IMG/VR virus record: IMGVR_UViG_3300007871_000121
Location: 1-21,890 of that record
DNA length: 21,890 nt
Strand: one strand, 5' to 3'
Source: a virus
Position numbers and translations under genes: made by a program. The notes under the pieces are model-generated. The model was not told the DNA's origin, ran no database searches, and was given only the letters and a program-made list of their open reading frames with translations. This document shows positions 5,770-10,850 of the stretch, one piece after another (within the stretch, counting starts at the first letter, position 1; each line of letters opens with the position of its first letter).

Positions 5770-6042
5770 CTATTCCTCCTCGCCCTCCCCCTCGCCGCTC
5801 AAACCGTCCAGGAAGCGGTCGATGGCGCCGGCGATTTCATCGGCGCTGTCGCCCTCGAGACTGCGGTTCGCGCTCCTGAGCCAATCGCGGATCATCCGAA
5901 GCGCGTTCGTGTTCTGCTCCTCGATCACCTCATCCAGACAGTCGTGTGACCAAGCCGCAAACACTGACTGAAGCTGCTCCTGCACGCTCCAGCCCAAGCT
6001 GTTGTGGTTCTCAACGATGTCCATCAGATCCTCTAGTAGCAT
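5770..6042 (-). CDS. Unknown 90-residue acidic protein
   Basis: The protein is almost entirely helical by composition (LLEDLMDIVENHNSLGWSVQ, then an ALRMIRDWLRSAN helix) and ends in a Gly/Glu tail (GEGEGEEE). It lies between the GIY-YIG gene and another acidic helical gene with gaps of only two or three bases, so it is cotranscribed. Small acidic phage proteins of this type are often host-takeover or DNA-mimic proteins, but nothing specific supports that here. Confidence 0.66.
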   Translation of the reverse strand: MLLEDLMDIVENHNSLGWSVQEQLQSVFAAWSHDCLDEVIEEQNTNALRMIRDWLRSANRSLEGDSADEIAGAIDRFLDGLSGEGEGEEE

Positions 6043-6045
6043 GAC

Positions 6046-6363
6046 CTATGCCTCCTTCTCTGCTTTGCAGATCGGGCACCATCGCGCCCGTCCCCTACCG
6101 TGTCGCTTCATGTGACTCTCGAACTTCCGCGCTTCCCAAATGCTGTCGAACTTCCACACGCGAGCCAGCCGCCAAGTGATTCCCGCCTCGGTGATGACCT
6201 TCATCAGCCGGGCTCCGCTACCCCGGGCGTGCTGCTCGAGCCGGACCTTGAGATTCGTGGTGCTGCCCAGGTAGTGGCGTGCGTGCTTGTAAGGCGTGTC
6301 GAAGTGGATAAGGTAGACCACATTCCTCGTGGCTCGGCTGTTGGGTCGACTGGCTATTTGCAT
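6046..6363 (-). CDS. GIY-YIG family nuclease-like protein
   Basis: This 105-residue protein matches the GIY-YIG fold. VVYLIHF (15-21) and HYLGST (30-35) are the two signature strands. R41 in NLKVRLEQH is the expected catalytic Arg. E82 in ARKFESHMK is the expected metal-binding Glu, and C96-x2-C99 at the C-terminus may bind zinc. The size is that of a stand-alone nuclease domain without a DNA-binding partner, like UPF0213/YhbQ-type proteins or a stripped homing endonuclease. The first strand reads VYL instead of GIY, a common variation. The ATG at 6363 overlaps the preceding stop as TAATG. Confidence 0.82.
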   Translation of the reverse strand: MQIASRPNSRATRNVVYLIHFDTPYKHARHYLGSTTNLKVRLEQHARGSGARLMKVITEAGITWRLARVWKFDSIWEARKFESHMKRHGRGRARWCPICKAEKEA

Positions 6364-7078
6364 TAGGACTTCCTTGTCAGGCCCCGCACATCATACTGAA
6401 TGACCTGCCTGAGCCGGAACAGTGTTGCCTCGATCTTCGTCATCTTCGTCGCTCCCTCTTTCCTCTGGACCCCGTCTGGTGGAGCGCCATTCTTGGGAAG
6501 GGCCAAGACTCGCTTGGTCTTGCACTTGGTCCGGTGGCCGACTTTCGTGTTCCCACTGAAGTCCGTAGATGGACCGCCTTGACCACATAACCCTCTCGGT
6601 TGCAGATGATACCGATGTGATTCGGCAACCGGTCGGTCTCATCAACCACGTGGCAGGCCTGAGGTCGGGAAACATTGGTCCGCACCTTCTCGATGAGTTC
6701 GGCGTCGGTCAGCTTCTGGTACGTCCCGTAGTCCGTGGTGGTCCAGCAACAGCCGAAGCCGTAGAGCCGCTCGTTCAGGGTCTGCGCTCGCTGACTGCGG
6801 TACACGCAGAACACGAGGCTTTGCCAGAGTTCCTCGCTAACCCATGAATAGCGGGTCTCAGGCGTGAATCCACGGGCGTTACAGTGGCGGCAAGGGAGAA
6901 CCCTCCCGCTGTCGTAGATCACGTGTGGTTTCCGTGTTCGCCCGCAGTAGGGGCAAGGCTGACCGTGCTGGTTCTTACCATCCCGGGGGCACGGTCCGAT
7001 GTCCTTGACCGTCTTGTCACCATGACACCAGACGCAGGGCTCCGTCTCATAGATGACCCTACCGTTCTCGATCCTCAT
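6363..7078 (-). CDS. DnaJ-like zinc-cluster protein, frame broken near 6572
   Basis: The start chosen is ATG at 7078, one base after the previous stop. The first 70 residues hold C15-x2-C18, C30, C42-x2-C45 and C63-x2-C66 with Gly between them, similar to the zinc-binding cluster of DnaJ-like proteins. The frame then stays protein-like to about residue 169 (GIICNREGYVVKAV). From there the open frame, which stops at 6440, turns into unconvincing basic sequence. Another frame continues with typical codons (PSTDFSGNTKVGHRTKCKTK and on, to VIQYDVRGLTRKS) and stops at 6363, touching the GIY-YIG start. One extra C in the minus-strand GTCC at 6574-6571 would join both into about 238 residues. Alternatively the last 26 codons (ATG at 6443, ATGA overlap, GAGGGAG upstream) are a separate tiny gene. 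Function is unknown. Confidence 0.62.
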
Positions 7079-7079
7079 G

Positions 7080-7712
7080 TCAGTACCACCTCCGCGCGTT
7101 CTCCCGCGCCGCTGACTGAACATAATCCTTCATCCAGGCAGAAACATACGCTCCCGGACAAGCCAACTTGCGGTACTGCCGCAGGAGCCCCTTCATCGGC
7201 TCCCAGTTGTCGGAACAGATGTCCCGCCAGATGTCGACATAGACGGTGTCAAACACCTTGCCCCTGAACGGCGGTGCGAAGGCATCTCCCTGAATGACCC
7301 GCAGCTTGGGATGGCTGATATGCGGCTCAACGAGGGCGATAACCTGTGGCTCGATCTCCACGACCGTCACCGAGGAGACCTCCTCCTTGCGACAACAGGC
7401 GACCGGGAGCAGACCGATGCCGAGCCCGAGGATCAGAACGTCACCACGTGAAGCCTCGAGCGCCGCCACGTTGGTGTACCGCTCCAACCAGGTATCGGAC
7501 ATCCACGGATGATCACGCGTGTTCCGGCGTTCACTGAGAACGCAATAGAGCCCAGGCTCTAGACCGCGCATCGTCCAATCAAGTCGATACCGTTGCCTCT
7601 GGACCTCCTCGTCCGTGATCTCGTAATGCTTGATCCAGAACCCATCTCCCTCGGGTGGCTCCGTCGCCGGTATGATGTCGACCATGGTGGGAAAGCCGTA
7701 GGTGTATTCCAT
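7080..7712 (-). CDS. SAM-dependent methyltransferase, spermidine-synthase-like fold
   Basis: This 210-residue protein has the class I methyltransferase core. Motif I is VLILGLGIGLLP (92-103). The acidic end of strand 2 is VVEIEP (E119, E121), which binds the ribose of S-adenosylmethionine, and QGDAF (141-145) is motif III. A strand VFDTVYVD (153-160) follows. This arrangement is closest to the spermidine-synthase-like group that phages also use as small methyltransferases of unknown substrate. The N-terminal 85 residues are a separate beta-rich region. The start is ATG at 7712, preceded by GGGAGAGG, one base after the upstream stop. Its target (nucleic acid, protein or small molecule) cannot be told. 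Confidence 0.78.
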   Translation of the reverse strand: MEYTYGFPTMVDIIPATEPPEGDGFWIKHYEITDEEVQRQRYRLDWTMRGLEPGLYCVLSERRNTRDHPWMSDTWLERYTNVAALEASRGDVLILGLGIGLLPVACCRKEEVSSVTVVEIEPQVIALVEPHISHPKLRVIQGDAFAPPFRGKVFDTVYVDIWRDICSDNWEPMKGLLRQYRKLACPGAYVSAWMKDYVQSAARENARRWY

Positions 7713-7713
7713 C

Positions 7714-7959
7714 TTAATCCTCTCCCACTTCCTCGCCATAGACGGTAAGGCAATACCGCCGGTAGGCGTCCCGCCACTCGTCCTGTGTCCGGATCTCCTT
7801 GGCCAGCCGTACCGCCGAGTCCAACAACGAGAACGCCGGTACGAAGAGGTAGTCCCGCAGGAACGCCCGCAGTGCGTCCTCGTAGTACGTGTCGGTTTGG
7901 CGGGCCACGTCGAAACAGACCTCCGTGACCTTGTCGATCATGTCGTTGGTGACCTTCAT
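7714..7959 (-). CDS. Unknown 81-residue helical protein
   Basis: ATG at 7959 overlaps the stop of the HExxH gene as ATGA, so translation is coupled. The sequence is helical and amphipathic, with a tyrosine-rich centre (TDTYYEDALRAFLRDYLFVP) and an acidic end. There is no membrane segment and no metal site. No family is recognised. Confidence 0.68.
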   Translation of the reverse strand: MKVTNDMIDKVTEVCFDVARQTDTYYEDALRAFLRDYLFVPAFSLLDSAVRLAKEIRTQDEWRDAYRRYCLTVYGEEVGED

Positions 7960-8444
7960 GACTTCAGACCTCCTCTGTGAATTATGATATCTCCCCAGCC
8001 AAGCTTGGTCGCCGCCCTGAGTGCTGCCCGGTCAGCTTCGACCTCGCTGAACTGCCGAGACCATTTGCCAGTAAACTTTCCAGCACGCAGGACCGCCCGC
8101 CACTTGGCGGATTGCACGACGTGGGCAGCCTCATGCGCTAGGGTGAGTGCCCAGACCTGCAGCGGAGTCAAGCCGTTGATGATGAACGTACAGCGTTGGC
8201 GGCGGTATGAGGAATAGGTGCGCCGTGACTCATTGTAGACGACCTTGGCATCTGCCAACACGCGCTGACCGCACACCTTGTAGGGACAACGCGCGCCGCC
8301 CTTGCTGAGTCGTCCGTACCGGGTCACGAGCGCTGTCCGACCTCGTGTAGCCCGGCGCAACCGAGCCGCGGCGAGCACGTCACTGGCGATCAAGGAGAAC
8401 TCGTGCTTGAGACTCTCAAGCTCCGGGTGCATGACTAGCTTCAT
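7956..8444 (-). CDS. HExxH zinc-metalloprotease-like protein
   Basis: The start chosen is ATG at 8444 (GGAG six bases upstream, ATGA overlap with the previous stop), giving 162 residues. The centre holds HEAAH at 104-108 (TLAHEAAHVV), and FSEVEADRAA at 132-141 supplies a candidate third ligand (E134 or E136) in the manner of many zincins. C53 and C58 could form an extra site or a disulfide. The N-terminal part is a basic helix. The size and single domain resemble small SprT-like or M78-like peptidases used by phages. The substrate is unknown. The longer open frame upstream of the chosen start is low-complexity Arg-rich sequence overlapping other genes. Confidence 0.75.
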   Translation of the reverse strand: MKLVMHPELESLKHEFSLIASDVLAAARLRRATRGRTALVTRYGRLSKGGARCPYKVCGQRVLADAKVVYNESRRTYSSYRRQRCTFIINGLTPLQVWALTLAHEAAHVVQSAKWRAVLRAGKFTGKWSRQFSEVEADRAALRAATKLGWGDIIIHRGGLKS

Positions 8445-8668
8445 CTCACGCTCCAGACGCAGCCATTGTGGACCGACACGATCGCGCGATAGCGACCGTC
8501 GAGCGGGATCGCCTCGTAGACCCCGTCTTCGGGATCCTGTCCGTCCACTGTCTCGAGCAGGACCAGTGCCCGGGTCACGCACTGCGCGGCCAACTTGAGT
8601 TCCGCCTTGGTGCAATAACCCTTGACTATGAGACACCGTCCATGCCCCCACTGGTAGTCGTACTTCAT
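8441..8668 (-). CDS. Unknown 75-residue protein
   Basis: The start chosen is ATG at 8668, with AAGGAGG seven bases before it and an ATGA overlap with the 40-residue gene upstream. The protein has alternating strands and a helix (GRCLIVKGYCTKAELKLAAQ) and a C-terminal RYRAIVSVHNGCVWSVR strand pair, suggesting a small alpha-beta domain. Four Cys are scattered without zinc spacing. No family is recognised. Confidence 0.7.
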   Translation of the reverse strand: MKYDYQWGHGRCLIVKGYCTKAELKLAAQCVTRALVLLETVDGQDPEDGVYEAIPLDGRYRAIVSVHNGCVWSVR

Positions 8669-8787
8669 GCCTTGACCTCCTTCTTCGCATGGAGTTGGCC
8701 GCGGCCACGTTTGGGCGTACGCCTGTAGTGGTCCTTCTTGCCGATTCGTAGCCCGCGCCGCGGCTCGTGTCCGTGCTGTCCCCGCAT
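8665..8787 (-). CDS. 40-residue highly basic peptide
   Basis: A short frame starts with ATG at 8787, two bases after the preceding stop, with GAGGAGG upstream, and ends with an ATGA overlap into the next gene. The product (MRGQHGHEPRRGLRIGKKDH, then a second basic half) is nearly all Arg, Lys, His and Gly, like a nucleic-acid-binding tail. The ribosome binding site and both tight junctions support it. No family is recognised. Confidence 0.6.
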   Translation of the reverse strand: MRGQHGHEPRRGLRIGKKDHYRRTPKRGRGQLHAKKEVKA

Positions 8788-8789
8788 CT

Positions 8790-9164
8790 CTACTTGGCCT
8801 CCTCGACGACTGTAGGGAACCCATTGATCAGGGCCTCAAGGTTGGCCGCCAGGGCGATGGCCTTCTTGTAGTTGTTGAGGGCTGTCAGCGCCATCGCAAG
8901 GGTGCGCCGGGTGCTGCTCCAGTTAATCTTCACGCTGTAGGTGACTGTCTTCTCGTCGTTCACGTTGGAGCGCCCTGTCCGCTGGCGGCTTATGTCCACG
9001 TTCACCTCATCCGCCCAGGTACCAGACCCGATCTCTATGGAAGGAAACCCGAAGGAGAAGTCATCCTCCTCCGTACACAATGCTTCTAAAAGGTAGCCTG
9101 CCGCACGGATGATCTCTACGATCTTTGCCTCCGCCTGCTTGCTGCTGATTGTCTCGTTCTTCAT
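8790..9164 (-). CDS. Unknown 124-residue protein
   Basis: The start chosen is ATG at 9164, with TAGGAGGAG just before it, following the stop of the 42-residue gene. It has an N-terminal helix (SSKQAEAKIVEIIRAAGYLL), a beta-rich middle with charged, Ser/Asn-rich strands (NDEKTVTYSVKINWS) and a C-terminal Ala-rich helix (MALTALNNYKKAIALAANLE). Base composition here and in the next two upstream genes is somewhat less GC-rich than in the head genes. No family is recognised. Confidence 0.7.
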   Translation of the reverse strand: MKNETISSKQAEAKIVEIIRAAGYLLEALCTEEDDFSFGFPSIEIGSGTWADEVNVDISRQRTGRSNVNDEKTVTYSVKINWSSTRRTLAMALTALNNYKKAIALAANLEALINGFPTVVEEAK

Positions 9165-9175
9165 CTCAGCTCCTC

Positions 9176-9304
9176 CTAGCTCTCGGCCAGCTCTGCGAGG
9201 ATGCCTTCCTTGTGGGCCTCGATGATGTCCTTGCGAGAGAAGCCCTCGTCGAACAACCTCTTGATCTGGCACGCTATCCGCATTCTGTTCACTTCCCACT
9301 TCAT
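9176..9304 (-). CDS. 42-residue helical peptide
   Basis: ATG at 9304 follows the upstream stop by two bases (CAAGTAGAGATG), with AGAGG nearby. The product (MKWEVNRMRIACQIKRLFDE and on to EGILAELAES) is an amphipathic helical peptide with GFSRKDIIEAHKEG, a shape seen in small helix-turn-helix or adaptor peptides. Its stop codon sits next to the ribosome binding site of the next gene. No family is recognised. Confidence 0.6.
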   Translation of the reverse strand: MKWEVNRMRIACQIKRLFDEGFSRKDIIEAHKEGILAELAES

Positions 9305-9306
9305 CT

Positions 9307-9660
9307 CTACTTGACCTCTTCCTCATTGTCATCCTCTGCCGGACCAAATCCTCTTTGCCCAGTATAAATTCCAGCAGCGTGGGCATTCTTCTCGCCCGGA
9401 GTCATGTCTGTCCAAGACTTCTCCTCGAAGCCGGCCACCTGCTCGTTCAGCCTCTTGTTGTCCTCGCACAGTGGGCATCCCGCCACTGGCTCCTCGTGAC
9501 CCTGGTCAAGGTGCTCATTCTCCAGCTCAGCCTCATCGAAGCAGGTGTTGCAGAGTCCACACTGCGTGTATTCATATTCCTTCCACGTTCCCTTGCCGCA
9601 GCCTCGGCACTTAATAGTTCCTGCGTTCTTGCCCTTGTTGAACCTGGTTGTCTCTTTCAT
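9307..9660 (-). CDS. 117-residue zinc-ribbon protein
   Basis: The start chosen is ATG at 9660, with GGAGGG ten bases upstream. C18-x2-C21 and C34-x2-C37-x2-C40 form a likely zinc ribbon (CRGCGKG, CGLCNTC), and C62-x2-C65 (GCPLCED) with nearby His may form a second site. The C-terminus is acidic (EDDNEEEVK). It is the first gene after the promoter at 9682-9710, so it is the lead gene of the accessory block. That position and the zinc fold would fit a regulator, but no DNA-binding domain is recognised. Confidence 0.72.
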   Translation of the reverse strand: MKETTRFNKGKNAGTIKCRGCGKGTWKEYEYTQCGLCNTCFDEAELENEHLDQGHEEPVAGCPLCEDNKRLNEQVAGFEEKSWTDMTPGEKNAHAAGIYTGQRGFGPAEDDNEEEVK

Positions 9661-9681
9661 CTCTTCAATCCCTCCATATTC

Positions 9682-9710
9682 AATATACCATTTACACAAG
9701 GGCTTGTAAA
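9682..9710 (-). promoter_or_regulatory. Sigma-70-type promoter with extended -10 and inverted repeat
   Basis: TTTACA (9710-9705), a 17-base spacer and TATATT (9687-9682) preceded by TGG make the best promoter in the window. The -35 and spacer contain TTTACA, AAG, CTT and TGTAAA in an imperfect inverted repeat (9691-9710), well placed for a repressor. It would drive the block from 9660 leftward, directly after the terminator at 9758-9799. Confidence 0.78.
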
Positions 9711-9757
9711 GGCTTTGTTGAAGTATTTTTGAAGAGATTTTGTAGGCATGCTGACAC

Positions 9758-9799
9758 ATAAATCAAGAAGGCCGCCCGCGATCAAGCGAAGCGACCTTC
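9758..9799 (-). terminator. Terminator of the secreted-protein gene
   Basis: On the minus strand GAAGGTCGC pairs with GCGGCCTTC (nine pairs, one G-U) around a 15-base loop, followed by TTGATTT. The T-tract is short, so termination may be partial. It lies 38 bases after the stop at 9837 and before the promoter at 9682-9710. Confidence 0.65.
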
Positions 9800-9836
9800 A
9801 AGGTCTTCCGTATGGCGCCCGTTTAGGCGTCAAATT

Positions 9837-10564
9837 CTAGCGAAGGTGGTACAGGTTCGGGTCGTCGGGGATGATGTCCGATGTCCACCCGGGCTCGACG
9901 CACACCAGCGGACAGTGCTCCTCATTGGTCACAGGATCAATGGTGCACTGCTTCTCGACGGAATTGCAGCCGTACAGCTCGAGGCCGAAGACGTCAGGCC
10001 CGACGCTCTGCCAGCCGCACGGGTCCCCAGCAGGTGGACAGGCTGGGTAGCCCTCTCGTGCGTGGTAGGAAACGCCCCAATACCACTCGTCCTGACACTC
10101 GCGGGTTATGTACGCCACAGGCTCACCAAGGCCGAAGACTACATTAATACGGTTGACAATGAACCACTGATGGCGGCCGTTAAACCCGTCATCCACTGGC
10201 GGGGCAACGTCGAGCAATCTCTTACCGTCTAGATAGACGCGGAAGCCGGAGCTCTGGGACGCTCGGTACTCCATGGAAATGGCCACGGCGCCGGTAAAGG
10301 GATCGAGCATAATGGAGTCTGTCTCGGCGTCAAACCCGTGATGGCTGCCGTATGCATAGCCGTCCTCGACGTCGAGGCTGCGGACGGTGATGCTGTCGGT
10401 GACGGTGGCCAAAAAGGTCTGCTGCAGTTCCTGGAGCTGTTCCATAACGCCCAGGGTCGGCGAGTCCTGCGCTACGGCAGGGCTTCACCCCCGCCGCCGC
10501 CGAACACGGCCAGCACGGCAAAAGTTGCCGCCACTAGCGTTCCCATAATTATTCGTTTCAGCAT
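9837..10564 (-). CDS. Exported Cys-rich protein, moron-like; frame broken near 10480
   Basis: ATG at 10564 with a strong AAGGAGG starts a signal peptide (MLKRIIMGTLVAATFAVLAV plus a Gly run) but meets a stop at 10472. The next frame, open to 9837, has no start with a ribosome binding site (its first ATG is at 10445) and continues as AVAQDSPTLGVMEQLQELQQ. One extra C in the minus-strand CCC at 10482-10480 joins them into about 242 residues, with a plausible signal-peptidase site near AVAQ. The mature part is beta-rich (DSIMLDPFTGAVAISMEYRA; FRVYLDGKRLLDV) and has eight Cys near the C-terminus, probably in disulfides outside the cytoplasm. The gene is flanked by a 286-base gap upstream and a terminator downstream, as in a moron. 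No family is recognised. Confidence 0.68.
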
Positions 10565-10850
10565 GTCACTAAGCCCCTCCTTGAACTAAGATCTGCCTTC
10601 TTTTGACTATACCCCAAGTCGCGCGGTATCTCATAATCAAACGAATGTTTATCCGTGAAGTGTTCTTAGTGCCCTCTCGACACCCCAGACAACCACCCGC
10701 ACTTGACTATGTAAGAACCGACAGGCCACTTTCATGGAAGGGGAGTCTCGCAAGCCAGAATGATTTTGCATTTAGAAAATTCTCTCCCCAAAGCTAGTTT
10801 TTTTGCCCTCTACCTGGGCCCCTACCTTTGGATTTTCATTTAGTACGTCG
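10565..10850 (-). other. 286-base intergenic region before the exported-protein gene
   Basis: This is AT-richer than its surroundings. The minus strand holds a possible weak -10 box, TATAGT, near 10606-10611, without a good -35, and the ribosome binding site of the downstream gene. GGGGAG near 10788 can pair with CTCCCC near 10740, enclosing a smaller AGAAT/ATTCT stem, but no T-run follows. A 40-codon frame (10771-10649) has GGGGAGAG upstream but no recognisable product. I see no convincing gene here; a promoter region is the likeliest content. Confidence 0.4.

Noticed and set aside
6391-6675. Minus-strand 94-codon frame inside the zinc-cluster gene
   Set aside because: It does not match the coding frame on either side of the frame break and has atypical codons; the third frame explains the region better.
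10649-10771. Minus-strand frame of 40 codons with GGGGAGAG upstream
   Set aside because: The product has no recognisable character and the spacing to the ATG is long; kept only as a remark in the intergenic entry.
10603-10797. Plus-strand frame of 64 codons in the intergenic region
   Set aside because: TTG start, no ribosome binding site, unconvincing composition and opposite strand to every supported gene.
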